A stretch of 64,000 nucleotides of DNA from an uncultured Prochlorococcus sp. (GCA_902594875.1 CACJNU010000001.1:155304-219303); one strand, 5' to 3'. Positions 18,568 to 27,905 are shown, numbered from the stretch's first letter. Made by a program: numbers and translations. The notes: generated by a model from the letters alone, not told the origin.

Positions 18568-18897
18568 TTATCTATCATCTCCAGAACCTTTTATCTTCCC
18601 TTTAGCAGCTCTTATTTTTAATTTTTCAATGTTTTGTAATGCAACATCCTCTAAATTGAAATTTAATTCTGTACAAAGATTTGATATGTACCACAAAACA
18701 TCTCCTAACTCTTTTTTAATACCTAATTTTGATTCGTTATCAAATATTCCGTTTTTATCTCTTATAACTTTTTTTACTTTTTCTGCCACCTCACCAGCCT
18801 CTCCAACTAAACCAAGAGTTGGATAAATATTATTTGAGCCTAAATCTGGATATTGTGCTGTTTCTCTAGCTTTTTTCTGATAAGTTTTAAAATCCAT
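18568..18897 (-). CDS. MazG-like nucleotide pyrophosphohydrolase
   Basis: A single-domain all-alpha NTP pyrophosphatase of 109 aa. The metal-binding residues are in LVGEAGEVAEKVKK (first E-x-x-E) and KKELGDVLWYISNL (E-x-x-D). Such proteins hydrolyse (d)NTPs or alarmones to monophosphates. Cyanophages of this host group carry related mazG genes, so small MazG proteins are of interest in this lineage. The host copy here sits among core genes with no sign of transfer. It is divergent from pyk. Confidence 0.9.
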   Translation of the reverse strand: MDFKTYQKKARETAQYPDLGSNNIYPTLGLVGEAGEVAEKVKKVIRDKNGIFDNESKLGIKKELGDVLWYISNLCTELNFNLEDVALQNIEKLKIRAAKGKIKGSGDDR

Positions 18898-18958
18898 GAC
18901 TTAAATAACTAACTTTGGGTATGTTAAATTTATTTATATCTAGCAATATTATCCATAT

Positions 18959-20749
18959 ATGTCGAATATTGATTTAAAAAGAAGAACAAAAATTGTAGCA
19001 ACTATTGGACCTGCAACACAATCTGAAGAGATAATTACAAATTTAATTAAAGCTGGAGTAACAACATTCAGATTAAATTTCTCACATGGAGATCATAAGG
19101 ATCATGCTGAGAGAATAAAAACCATAAGGGAAGTATCCAAAAAGTTAGATATAGATATTGGAATATTGCAAGATCTTCAAGGACCTAAAATACGATTAGG
19201 GCGCTTTAAAGATGGGCCAGTTAAAGTTAAAAAAGGGGATAAATTCACTCTGACATCTAATGAAGTCGAATGTACGAATACTATTGCTAATGTAACCTAT
19301 GACAAACTTTCTCAAGAAGTTAGCGAAGGTAAAAGAATACTTTTAGATGATGGGAAAATTGAAATGATTGTAGAAAAAGTTGATAAAAATGCAAATAATT
19401 TGGAGTGCATTGTAACTGTAGGAGGGGTTCTTTCAAACAACAAAGGTGTTAATTTTCCAGATGTTCAATTATCAGTAAAAGCATTAACAGATAAAGATAA
19501 AGTGGATTTAAAATTCGGTTTATCTGAGGGCGTTGATTGGATAGCACTAAGTTTCGTAAGAAATCCATCAGATATAAATGAGATAAAAGATTTAATAAAC
19601 AAAAATGGGCATTCAACTCCTGTAGTCGCAAAAATAGAAAAATTTGAAGCTATTGATCAGATTGATTCAGTATTACCCTTATGTGATGGGGTTATGGTTG
19701 CAAGAGGTGATTTGGGAGTAGAAATGCCTGCAGAAGAAGTTCCTCTTTTACAAAAGGATTTAATAAGAAAAGCTAATTCATTAGGTATCCCAATAATTAC
19801 TGCGACGCAAATGCTTGATTCTATGGCTTCTAACCCAAGACCAACTAGGGCCGAAGTTAGTGATGTTGCAAATGCAATTCTGGATGGTACAGATGCTGTA
19901 ATGCTCTCAAACGAAACTGCAGTTGGAGATTATCCTGTAGAGGCAGTTGAAACGATGGCAACCATAGCAAGAAGAATTGAAAGAGATTATCCACTTAAGG
20001 CTATTGAAAGCCACTTACCCAGTACGATCCCAAATGCTATTAGTGCAGCAGTAAGTAATATAGCTAGACAACTTGATGCAGGAGCCATAATCCCTTTAAC
20101 TAAATCTGGTTCTACCGCTCGAAATGTAAGTAAGTTCAGACCTCCAACACCTATCTTGGCAACTACTACAGAGAGAAGTGTAGCGAGAAGATTGCAACTT
20201 GTTTGGGGAGTTACTCCAATAGTAGTTAAAAATGATCATAGAACAGCAAAAACTTTTAGTATAGCTATGCAAATTGCTCAGGAGATGGGGATCTTAAATC
20301 AAGGAGATTTAGTAGTCCAAACCGCAGGTACATTAACTGGAATTAGCGGCTCTACAGATTTAATAAAAGTCGGTTTAGTAAGAAAGATTGTATCAAGAGG
20401 AATTTCAATAGGGGAAACCGGTGTAACAGGTAAAGCCAGAATAATTAAAAATAATCTTGATATGTCCTTAATTTGCCCAGGAGAAATATTATTTGTTCCG
20501 AAGGAATTAATGCAAAATATTCCACTGAGTAAAAATATTGCCGGCATTGTTACTAACCAAAATGTAAATGATGTTTATGCTTTGTTCAACAAAAATAATA
20601 AAAAGATTTCTACAATTTGTAATTTAGAAAATATCGATAATCATCAAATCAGTAATGGTGATCTTATTACACTCCAACTTAATGAAGGTGTTATTTACAT
20701 GGGACAAATTGAAGATGATGATGCAATAGATAAATATAAATATGTCTAG
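18959..20749 (+). CDS. pyk: pyruvate kinase with C-terminal extension
   Basis: Pyruvate kinase makes pyruvate and ATP from phosphoenolpyruvate. The TIM barrel begins RRTKIVATIGPAT. The catalytic Lys lies in VVAKIEKFEAID, the Mg/PEP loop is MVARGDLGVEMP, and the substrate loop TATQMLDSM is present. After the normal ~470-residue body, about 120 residues resemble a PEP-utiliser mobile domain (GETGVTGKARII...). That domain lacks an obvious phospho-His. Such extended Pyk (596 aa) is usual in cyanobacteria and some Gram-positives. The last codons overlap the permease gene by 8 nt. Confidence 0.95.
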   Translation: MSNIDLKRRTKIVATIGPATQSEEIITNLIKAGVTTFRLNFSHGDHKDHAERIKTIREVSKKLDIDIGILQDLQGPKIRLGRFKDGPVKVKKGDKFTLTSNEVECTNTIANVTYDKLSQEVSEGKRILLDDGKIEMIVEKVDKNANNLECIVTVGGVLSNNKGVNFPDVQLSVKALTDKDKVDLKFGLSEGVDWIALSFVRNPSDINEIKDLINKNGHSTPVVAKIEKFEAIDQIDSVLPLCDGVMVARGDLGVEMPAEEVPLLQKDLIRKANSLGIPIITATQMLDSMASNPRPTRAEVSDVANAILDGTDAVMLSNETAVGDYPVEAVETMATIARRIERDYPLKAIESHLPSTIPNAISAAVSNIARQLDAGAIIPLTKSGSTARNVSKFRPPTPILATTTERSVARRLQLVWGVTPIVVKNDHRTAKTFSIAMQIAQEMGILNQGDLVVQTAGTLTGISGSTDLIKVGLVRKIVSRGISIGETGVTGKARIIKNNLDMSLICPGEILFVPKELMQNIPLSKNIAGIVTNQNVNDVYALFNKNNKKISTICNLENIDNHQISNGDLITLQLNEGVIYMGQIEDDDAIDKYKYV

Positions 20750-21974
20750 GAATATCTCAATAAAAGAAGCATTAGGCATGGCCACAAAAACTTTAGTTTC
20801 GAACAAATTGAGAAGTTCGTTAACAATGCTGGGGATAATTATTGGAAATGCTTCAGTTATTACACTTGTTGGACTTGGTAGAGGTGCTCAAACATTAGCA
20901 AGAAACCAATTAAGTAATTTAGGCGCCAATGTTCTTTTCATTGTTCCTGGAAATAATGACACAAGAAGAAGAGGTATTTCATTTCCTAAAAACCTTGTCT
21001 TAGAAGATGCAATAGCAATAAGCAATCAAGTACCAACAGTTAAAAAAGTAGCTCCTCAAATCTCTGCTAACGAAATAGTGCAATCAAACTCTAAAAGTTT
21101 AAATATATCAATTGCTGGAGTTACTCCTGAATTTCTTGAAGTAAGAAGCTTTGAAGTAGATAAGGGTAGATTTTTATCAAAAAGTGATGTTAATAGTGCA
21201 AGAAGTTATGTTGTAATAGGTCCTGATCTTAATGACGAATTTTTCAATGATAAATCTTCATCACTAGGAAAAAAAATCAGAATTAAAGACCACACTTATG
21301 AAATTATCGGAATATTAAAACCAAAAGGTGCTGTATTTGGAAGTAATCAAGACAAAAATGCATATATTCCATTAACCACCATGGTCAATAGAATTACAGG
21401 GAAGGACCCTAGTTATGGAGTAAGTTTAAGCTTTATTAGTGTTGAAGCGATAAATAAAAATGCAACTAGTGCAGCTAAATTTCAGATTACTAACCTATTA
21501 AGGCAAAGACATAAAATAATAAGAGATGATGACTTTGCGGTTAGATCACAAGAAGATGCATTAAATATAGTAACCAACATAACAAGTGGACTAACGTTTT
21601 TATTGGCTGGTATTGGGGCAGTATCTTTAGTGGTTGGAGGCATAGGGATCATGAATATTATGCTCGTTTCTGTAAGCGAAAGGACTGAAGAGATTGGACT
21701 TAGAAAAGCAATAGGAGCTAAACAGTCAGATATATTAGTTCAATTTTTAATTGAGGCATTGATTTTATCTACAATTGGAGGATTAATCGGAACAACGACT
21801 GGATTATCAGGTGTTTTTCTTTTATCTCTGATAACACCTCTTCCTGCATCAGTAGGAATTACGACTACTTTTTCTACCATGATCATTTCAGGATCAATAG
21901 GTTTAATCTTTGGCGTTTTACCTGCAAAAAGAGCTTCTAAGTTAGATCCAATTGTTGCATTGAGAAGTTTATAA
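20742..21974 (+). CDS. MacB/FtsX-type ABC transporter permease
   Basis: A 410-aa permease. It has an N-terminal membrane helix after KLRSSLTMLGIIIGNASVI, a ~220-residue periplasmic MacB-like core domain, and a three-helix FtsX domain near the C-terminus. That last domain carries SERTEEIGLRKAIGAKQSDI. This layout is that of MacB-family lipoprotein or antibiotic exporters. No ATP-binding subunit is encoded next to it, so its ATPase partner is elsewhere. Its start overlaps pyk by 8 nt and bioY follows after 15 nt, so it is in the same operon. Confidence 0.88.
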   Translation: MSRNISIKEALGMATKTLVSNKLRSSLTMLGIIIGNASVITLVGLGRGAQTLARNQLSNLGANVLFIVPGNNDTRRRGISFPKNLVLEDAIAISNQVPTVKKVAPQISANEIVQSNSKSLNISIAGVTPEFLEVRSFEVDKGRFLSKSDVNSARSYVVIGPDLNDEFFNDKSSSLGKKIRIKDHTYEIIGILKPKGAVFGSNQDKNAYIPLTTMVNRITGKDPSYGVSLSFISVEAINKNATSAAKFQITNLLRQRHKIIRDDDFAVRSQEDALNIVTNITSGLTFLLAGIGAVSLVVGGIGIMNIMLVSVSERTEEIGLRKAIGAKQSDILVQFLIEALILSTIGGLIGTTTGLSGVFLLSLITPLPASVGITTTFSTMIISGSIGLIFGVLPAKRASKLDPIVALRSL

Positions 21975-21989
21975 ATTAAATTTATAATA

Positions 21990-22559
21990 ATGCTCAATTT
22001 TTATAAATTAATTGAGATACTGGTGAGCATTCAATCACTCGTAATAACTTCAATGTTACCTGTTTATATTCCACTACCTTTTATATATAAATCTAGTAAT
22101 AACTTTGAGTTGCCAATCACATGGCAAATCCCGACCATAATTTTATTAACACTTATATTTCATAAAAAAGTTGTTTTCAGAGCATTTTCTATATATATAA
22201 TTTTGGGGGTATTTATGTTTCCTGTCTTTCATCAAGGAGGTTCTATAGGTTATCTGCTCACTCCAAATTTTGGTTATTTATTAGGTTTATATCCATTAAT
22301 AAAAATAATTGATAATTTAAATAATAGAAATAAAATAAACGTTGGAAACTTTTTAAAAAATGGATTTTTAGCAATATGTGCTATGCATTTAACTGGGATC
22401 TTTTACAACTTCATACAAATTATATTTTACAGTCAATTTAACTTATTTTTATATAATTTAGGGAAATACTCATTAGGTAAGATTGGATATCATTTTTTAA
22501 TGCTTTTTCCACTTTTATTACTTATTAAACCTATAGAACGTTTAAAACATAGTAAATAA
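21990..22559 (+). CDS. bioY: BioY-like biotin transporter S component
   Basis: A 189-aa hydrophobic protein with about six helices. The segment VFMFPVFHQGGSIGYLLTPNFGYLLG resembles the BioY core motif with its aromatic/glycine pattern. BioY is the substrate-binding S component of the ECF biotin transporter and may work alone or with a shared EcfAAT module. No ECF ATPase is adjacent. The C-terminal half is divergent and lysine/asparagine-poor. The stop TAA shares one base with the lspA ATG, so translation is coupled. The family call is good, but the substrate is inferred. Confidence 0.78.
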   Translation: MLNFYKLIEILVSIQSLVITSMLPVYIPLPFIYKSSNNFELPITWQIPTIILLTLIFHKKVVFRAFSIYIILGVFMFPVFHQGGSIGYLLTPNFGYLLGLYPLIKIIDNLNNRNKINVGNFLKNGFLAICAMHLTGIFYNFIQIIFYSQFNLFLYNLGKYSLGKIGYHFLMLFPLLLLIKPIERLKHSK

Positions 22560-23017
22560 TGATTAATAAATTACAAACTAAAATATATTTTTTATCACTA
22601 AGTATTTTTATTGTTCTAGTAGATCAATGTACGAAATATTTAATGTTTTATAATAAAAGATTATTTATTAATAAAGATTTTCTTTTATTCAAATTAGACT
22701 TTGTAAAAAATTATGGGGCAGCATTTAACATATTTAGTGGTAGTAGAATATTTTTATCATTTATAAGTATTTTGTTTTCAATATTACTTATTTATTTAAT
22801 ATTTAGGAAAAATACTTTAAACTCTTTCGATCTATATTCTTACAGCTTTATACTTGGTGGAACTATTGGTAATGGTATAGATAGAATATATAAAGGTTTT
22901 GTGATTGATTTTATAAATTTAAATATTATAAATTTTCCAGTATTTAATATTGCTGATTTATCAATTAATATTGGGTTTATTTTTTTACTTTACAACCTTT
23001 TTAAAGGTAATCGATAA
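22559..23017 (+). CDS. lspA: lipoprotein signal peptidase (signal peptidase II)
   Basis: LspA cleaves the signal peptide of diacylglyceryl-modified prolipoproteins in the membrane. At 152 aa with four helices it fits the family. The two catalytic aspartates are D117 (GFVIDFINL) and D133 (PVFNIADLSI). The conserved VDQCTKYL, VKNYGAAFNIF and GGTIGNGIDRIYKG stretches are present. The start overlaps the bioY stop by one base, and the GTPase gene begins 1 nt after its stop. This is a tightly packed operon. Confidence 0.95.
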   Translation: MINKLQTKIYFLSLSIFIVLVDQCTKYLMFYNKRLFINKDFLLFKLDFVKNYGAAFNIFSGSRIFLSFISILFSILLIYLIFRKNTLNSFDLYSYSFILGGTIGNGIDRIYKGFVIDFINLNIINFPVFNIADLSINIGFIFLLYNLFKGNR

Positions 23018-23018
23018 A

Positions 23019-24518
23019 ATGAATTACTTGAAATTTAAGTATATAAAATATTTATTATTAATATTATTTTTATATATTTTAATTTCGATATTTATAAAAA
23101 TAGTTAATTTTTATACCCTTATATTTTTAATAGTAATTATTTATATCTTTTATAATATTGATAAAAAGTTATTTAAAAAAATAGTTTATAAAGTTATATA
23201 TAAAAATAAAAAAAATACACTTTCATTCAAAAATACATACGGAGCTGCGAAGATAAGTTTGGAAGGGGTCGAGAATATTAATAAAAAAATTAACGATAAA
23301 GTAAAAGTTGAACTTTTAAATTACCAAAAAAACAAACTTGAGTCCCAATTAAAAATAGGAGATTATAAAGTTACTCTTTTTGGAGCAGGTTCCTCAGGAA
23401 AGACTTCTATAGCAAGATCCTTATTAAAAAATATTGTCGGACAAACATCTGCAAAAATAGGTACAACAAAGCAAATTATTAGCTATAAAATTCGCATCCC
23501 AATTTTAAAAAGAAACATTAATATAATTGATACTCCGGGTTTATTCGAACCATCTAAATTAGGAGAAGAAAGAGAAAAAGCAACAATTATACAAGCATCA
23601 AATTCAGACTTGGTTCTCTTTGTTTTAGATCAAGACATAAATAAATACGAATACTATTTAATAAATGAATTATTAAAATTAAGAAAAAAAATAATAATAG
23701 TTCTAAATAAATGTGATTTGAGGTCTAAAGATGAAAATAACCTAATCAAAGAAAATATAATTTCTATAACTTCTGCTAGAAAAAATAATATTTCTGTTGT
23801 TCAAACAATTGCTGTACCTCAACAATCTCCCTATATAAAATCAGATACTTTAAATTTAGTACCAGATGTAGGAAGTTTATTTAAAGAAATAATTGAAACA
23901 CTCGATAATAATGGTGAAGAGTTATTGGCGGATAATATTCTTTTTCGCTCAAATAAGTTAGGTATTAAAAGTAAAAATCTCGTGCAAGAACAAAGATATT
24001 TAATGTCAAATAAAGTGATTAATAAGTACATGTGGATAACAGGAGGGGTAATACTAGTTAATCCATTACCAGCTGTTGATTTCCTAACTACTACCTCAGT
24101 AAACCTTCAAATGATAATGGAATTATCAAAAATATATGAAATAAAGCTTACAAAAAAAGATGCAAAAGATTTAGCGACTTCATTGCTAAGCGCATTGGCT
24201 AAACAAGGAATACTAAAAGGGGGTCTCGCCATTCTTTCTCCTGCTTTAGCTACAAGCCTAACTAAAATTATATTATCTAAATCTATACAATCAGTTACAG
24301 CAGGCTGGTTAATAAGAATAGTAGGACTAAGTTTGATTGAATATTTTAAAAATGGGCAAAATTGGGGAGATGGAGGAATCCAAGAAGTAGTAGATAAGAT
24401 CTATAGAATAAGTAAGAGAGAAGACATTTTAAACAACTTCGTAAAAGAAGCTATTTCAAAAATTGAAATGAAAAAGTATTTTAAATCAAATAACAGTTTG
24501 CCTCCATCTACTATGTAA
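23019..24518 (+). CDS. membrane-anchored GTPase with DUF697 domain
   Basis: A 499-aa protein: two N-terminal hydrophobic helices (residues ~9-46), a Lys-rich linker, then an Era/YcjX-like GTPase domain. The P-loop is GAGSSGKTS (122-130), G3 is IIDTPGLF, and G4 is LNKCD. A hydrophobic DUF697-like C-terminal region (VILVNPLPAVDFLTT through the ...AGWLIRIVG... stretch) follows. I use the ATG at 23019 just after lspA rather than an upstream in-frame start inside lspA. Related cyanobacterial proteins are uncharacterised. A role in thylakoid or envelope membrane dynamics is plausible but unproven. Confidence 0.85.
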   Translation: MNYLKFKYIKYLLLILFLYILISIFIKIVNFYTLIFLIVIIYIFYNIDKKLFKKIVYKVIYKNKKNTLSFKNTYGAAKISLEGVENINKKINDKVKVELLNYQKNKLESQLKIGDYKVTLFGAGSSGKTSIARSLLKNIVGQTSAKIGTTKQIISYKIRIPILKRNINIIDTPGLFEPSKLGEEREKATIIQASNSDLVLFVLDQDINKYEYYLINELLKLRKKIIIVLNKCDLRSKDENNLIKENIISITSARKNNISVVQTIAVPQQSPYIKSDTLNLVPDVGSLFKEIIETLDNNGEELLADNILFRSNKLGIKSKNLVQEQRYLMSNKVINKYMWITGGVILVNPLPAVDFLTTTSVNLQMIMELSKIYEIKLTKKDAKDLATSLLSALAKQGILKGGLAILSPALATSLTKIILSKSIQSVTAGWLIRIVGLSLIEYFKNGQNWGDGGIQEVVDKIYRISKREDILNNFVKEAISKIEMKKYFKSNNSLPPSTM

Positions 24519-24648
24519 AATTGGATAATTGATCATTGAGATAAGTTCTGAAATCAAAGATAGTTATTAAGAGTAAATAAGCAATACAAATAGCTATAGA
24601 TATAAAACCTGTTACTATTGCAATTATTTTTGGTCTACTCATATTCAT
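24511..24648 (-). CDS. small membrane protein, 45 aa
   Basis: A minus-strand frame starting MNMSRPKIIAIVTGFISIAI, with one long hydrophobic helix and a short acidic C-terminus ending DQLSNFT. An ATG two codons later is an alternative start. It fills the gap between the GTPase and decarboxylase genes and overlaps the GTPase stop by 8 nt. Its even hydrophobic pattern and charge placement look like a real type I or II small membrane protein rather than random A/T sequence. I do not recognise a family. Confidence 0.6.
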   Translation of the reverse strand: MNMSRPKIIAIVTGFISIAICIAYLLLITIFDFRTYLNDQLSNFT

Positions 24649-24651
24649 AAG

Positions 24652-26037
24652 TTAGGCATCTAATAGTCTTAAAAGTTCTTCAATATGAGATTCCTTTGTA
24701 TTGTAATTTCCCATGACAACCCTTAAAAAATATCTACCTTTAAATTTTGGTCTAGAAAGCATAAAATTACTGTTGATTAATTCATTAACTTTAGTATGAG
24801 TCCATTTATCAGAGTCTTCTGGCCCAAGTTTCTTCGGTATAAATGAAACAATATGAAGAGGCCCTGAGTATAAATCAAATTTATTCTTTTTAATGTTTTT
24901 TATAAAAAAATCTTTTCTTTTAATTGATGATTTTAATATATTTTCTATTCCACTCAGACCTAAAAAACGAAACCCAAGCCATAGTTTGATAACCTCTGCA
25001 GGTCTAGAACCTTGTATGCCAATTTCTCCTCTATTTATAATATTTTCTTTAGATGACATATATGGAAGTCCAGTATTAAAAGTATTTTCTAAAGTACTCA
25101 TATTTGAAACCAATAACAAAGATGATGTCTTTGTAATACCAATAATTTTTTGTGGATTTATCGTTATCGAATTAGCTTGATTAATATCATTTAAACCTTT
25201 TATTGGAATTGAGGTTACAGCAAAAATTCCTCCAATAGAGCCATCGATATGTAGCCATATATTTCTTTCTTTGCATATTTCACTTATTTCTTTAATAGGG
25301 TCAATGGCTCCTCTTACAGTTGTCCCAAGGGTGGCAACTATAGCAAATATTTTTTTATTTTCAACTATACATTTATCTAAAGAGTTTCTGAGGTCGTTTA
25401 TATCCATTCTACCTTGATTATCAGTTTTAATCCTGACAAGATTGTTTATATCTAGACCCATTACTCTTATACATTTAACGAAGGAAGAATGAGCATCTTC
25501 ACTAACAAGTAATACAGAATTCGGATTTTTACCTAATCCAGCATTATTTCTAGCTGCTATAAGGGCATTCAGATTACTTAATGTACCTCCGCTGGCAGCT
25601 ATACCTCCTGAGAGATCATTAAAACCTATTTTCTTGGCAAACCATTTGCATAATGATTCCTCAAGCAAAGTTACACTTGGTGATAACTCGTAAGCGAGGA
25701 GATTATTATTTAAACCAGCAGCAATTAAATCTCCCAAAATAGAGAAAATTAAAGGTGGGGGATCAAGGTGAGCTAGTGAACCAGGATGAACGGGATTAAA
25801 TGAATTATTCAAAAGGGATTCAATCTCAGAAAACAAATCTTCTTCAGAGTTACCAACTTCCGCAGGCATAATGCACTTGAAATTCTCATCAAAAGGTAAA
25901 GGACCAGTTTTATCAGCTTTAGAGAACCAGTCACAAAGAGTTTGACTCGCTCTATTCAGAAGAGTAATCAATTTGTCATTAGTCCCTAAATATGAGGGGA
26001 AATATATATCCTTATTATTAATTAAATCTTCAGCCAT
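24652..26037 (-). CDS. group II pyridoxal-dependent amino acid decarboxylase
   Basis: A 461-aa fold type I PLP enzyme of the glutamate/aromatic/diaminobutyrate decarboxylase group. The stacking His is H183 (SEDAHSSF), the PLP-binding Asp is in HIDGSIGG (D265), and the Schiff-base Lys is K297 in TINPQKIIG. The usual DxHKW around that lysine is changed to NPQKI, and HVDAA to HIDGS. Its substrate is therefore unclear. A GAD, DABA or tyrosine decarboxylase role is each possible. The gene is divergent from tadA. The small membrane ORF lies just downstream. Confidence 0.85.
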   Translation of the reverse strand: MAEDLINNKDIYFPSYLGTNDKLITLLNRASQTLCDWFSKADKTGPLPFDENFKCIMPAEVGNSEEDLFSEIESLLNNSFNPVHPGSLAHLDPPPLIFSILGDLIAAGLNNNLLAYELSPSVTLLEESLCKWFAKKIGFNDLSGGIAASGGTLSNLNALIAARNNAGLGKNPNSVLLVSEDAHSSFVKCIRVMGLDINNLVRIKTDNQGRMDINDLRNSLDKCIVENKKIFAIVATLGTTVRGAIDPIKEISEICKERNIWLHIDGSIGGIFAVTSIPIKGLNDINQANSITINPQKIIGITKTSSLLLVSNMSTLENTFNTGLPYMSSKENIINRGEIGIQGSRPAEVIKLWLGFRFLGLSGIENILKSSIKRKDFFIKNIKKNKFDLYSGPLHIVSFIPKKLGPEDSDKWTHTKVNELINSNFMLSRPKFKGRYFLRVVMGNYNTKESHIEELLRLLDA

Positions 26038-26080
26038 CAGATAAGATATCTATTATCAATTCTATTCTCAATATTTGTAA

Positions 26081-26596
26081 ATGAGATATTTTTTTGAAAA
26101 TGGAAATAGTAATAAAGATCAACAAAAAAAAACAAATAATTCTAATTACACTTTTTGGATGAATTCGATATTAAGAAGATCAAAAGAGATTGGAAAAGTT
26201 GAGCTGCCAATATGTTCCATAATTTTAGATGAAAGAGGAAGATGTATCGGTAGAGGAGTTAACAGGAGGTATATAAATAAAGACCCATTAGGTCATGCTG
26301 AGATAATGGCACTTAGGCAGGCATCTCTAATAAAAAATGATTGGAGATTTAATGAATGTACCATTATCACAAATCTAGAACCTTGTACTATGTGTTCCTC
26401 TGCTCTTATTCAAGCACGGATGGGTAAAGTTATATTCGGTGCTTACGATAAGAAAAGAGGCGGATTGGGGGGCTCTATCGACCTATCAAAACATGAAAGT
26501 GCTCATCACAAAATGGAAGTAATTGGAGGTATCCAGGAAGATGAATGTAGTGAAATTTTACAGATTTGGTTCAAAAAGTTGAGGACTCAAAAATAG
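26081..26596 (+). CDS. tadA: tRNA-adenosine deaminase TadA
   Basis: TadA converts A34 to inosine in tRNA-Arg(ACG). The zinc ligands and proton shuttle are in GHAEIMAL (H72, E74) and PCTMCSSAL (C102, C105), with the family sequence ARMGKVIFGAYDKKRGGLGG following. At 171 aa it is close to the usual length, with about 25 variable N-terminal residues. It is divergent from the decarboxylase, and its 3' end overlaps the convergent aminotransferase by 26 nt. Confidence 0.93.
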   Translation: MRYFFENGNSNKDQQKKTNNSNYTFWMNSILRRSKEIGKVELPICSIILDERGRCIGRGVNRRYINKDPLGHAEIMALRQASLIKNDWRFNECTIITNLEPCTMCSSALIQARMGKVIFGAYDKKRGGLGGSIDLSKHESAHHKMEVIGGIQEDECSEILQIWFKKLRTQK

Positions 26597-27755
26597 AAAA
26601 TTTCTTTAGCTCAGTATCAAATAGGTTTAATAATCTATCAACATTCTCCTCACATGAATTAAAACCCATTAGCCCTACGCGCCACACCTTACCGGATAAT
26701 TCTCCTAGTCCATTTCCTATTTCAATTCCAAAGTTTTTTAAGAGGTGATTTCTAAAACCATCCCCATCAACTGCTGGAGGAATTTTAACTGTGGTTAAAG
26801 TTGGCAATCTATAATCCTCTGATACATGTAATTCAATTCCAAGACTTTCAAAACCATTCCACAGTTTCTTTGCATTATTATTGTGCCTATCCCAAACATT
26901 TTCTAAACCCTCATTAGCAATTAACCGTAAACCTTCACGAATAGCAAAATTCATATTAACGGGTGCTGTGTGATGGTAAACACGATCTGAACCCCAATAT
27001 TTATTTAATAAAGATAAATCTAAATACCAGTTAGGTACTTTTGTTTTTCTTGAACTTAGTTTTTCTTCAGCTCTTTTATTGATTGTAAAAGGGCTTAAAC
27101 CTGGTGGACAACTTAATCCCTTTTGACTACAACTATAAGCTAGATCTATTTTCCATTCGTCAATTAATAATTCTAAAGCACCAAGTGAAGTAACTGCATC
27201 AACTAAAAACAAGCAGTTATTTTTTCTACATATATCACCAATCCCCTCAAGAGGTTGTAAAACACCACTAGATGTTTCAGCATGCACAATTGCAAAAATG
27301 GCTGGTTTCTTAGTTTCTATTTCATACTCAATTTCCTCATATGTAAAAGCCTCACCCCATGGCTTTTCCATGACGGAAACTTGAGCTTTGTATCTAGTTG
27401 CCATATCGACTAATCTGTCTCCAAAATACCCTTTTTTAGCAATCAATATTTTTTCTCCTTCTTCAATAAAATTAGCTATAGAAGCTTCCATCGCAGCACT
27501 ACCAGTACCACTCATTGGAAGAGTAAGACGATTATTACACTGCCACGTGTACCTTAAAAGTTTTTGTACATCAGACATCAATGAAATATATGCTTCATCT
27601 AGATGACCAATAGGATTCAAAGAAAGAGCGCTTAAGACTTCTGGATGAGCATTTGAAGGACCAGGACCTAATAAAAGCCTTGAGGGAACATAAGTCTTTG
27701 AGAAATGAGATAAATTCTCATTATTTATAGCCGGAATAAGTTTTGCTTCTGTCAA
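26571..27755 (-). CDS. alanine/serine-glyoxylate aminotransferase
   Basis: A 394-aa fold type I aminotransferase. The core begins LGPGPSNAHPEVL, the PLP aspartate is in FLVDAVTSLG (D186), and the PLP lysine is K212 in CSQKGLSCPPG. This family transaminates glyoxylate with alanine or serine, part of photorespiration, making glycine from glyoxylate formed by RuBisCO oxygenation. The start is TTG at 27755; no ATG is in frame downstream until well into the core. Substrate preference cannot be read from sequence. It is divergent from glnA. Confidence 0.9.
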   Translation of the reverse strand: MTEAKLIPAINNENLSHFSKTYVPSRLLLGPGPSNAHPEVLSALSLNPIGHLDEAYISLMSDVQKLLRYTWQCNNRLTLPMSGTGSAAMEASIANFIEEGEKILIAKKGYFGDRLVDMATRYKAQVSVMEKPWGEAFTYEEIEYEIETKKPAIFAIVHAETSSGVLQPLEGIGDICRKNNCLFLVDAVTSLGALELLIDEWKIDLAYSCSQKGLSCPPGLSPFTINKRAEEKLSSRKTKVPNWYLDLSLLNKYWGSDRVYHHTAPVNMNFAIREGLRLIANEGLENVWDRHNNNAKKLWNGFESLGIELHVSEDYRLPTLTTVKIPPAVDGDGFRNHLLKNFGIEIGNGLGELSGKVWRVGLMGFNSCEENVDRLLNLFDTELKKFSIFESSTF

Positions 27756-27787
27756 AGCATTACATTCAATTATCTTTAAATTAGACT

Positions 27788-27810
27788 AATATCGTCGCTT
27801 AAGCGATATT
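27788..27810. repeat. imperfect palindrome between aminotransferase and glnA
   Basis: AATATCGTCGCTTAAGCGATATT contains the perfect 12-bp palindrome TCGCTTAAGCGA, and its flanks (AATATCG/CGATATT) also pair. It stands out by its G/C content in an A/T-rich intergenic region. It lies about 30 nt upstream of the aminotransferase start, so an operator of that gene is possible. It is not followed by a T-run. Confidence 0.5.
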
Positions 27811-27905
27811 TATTTAAAGAAATTAATTCAATTTAAATAATTAAGTAAATAATTATTAAAGTTATAAGTTGAAACACTGAAAGAAGGCATCAAGTGTTGA
27901 AAAAA

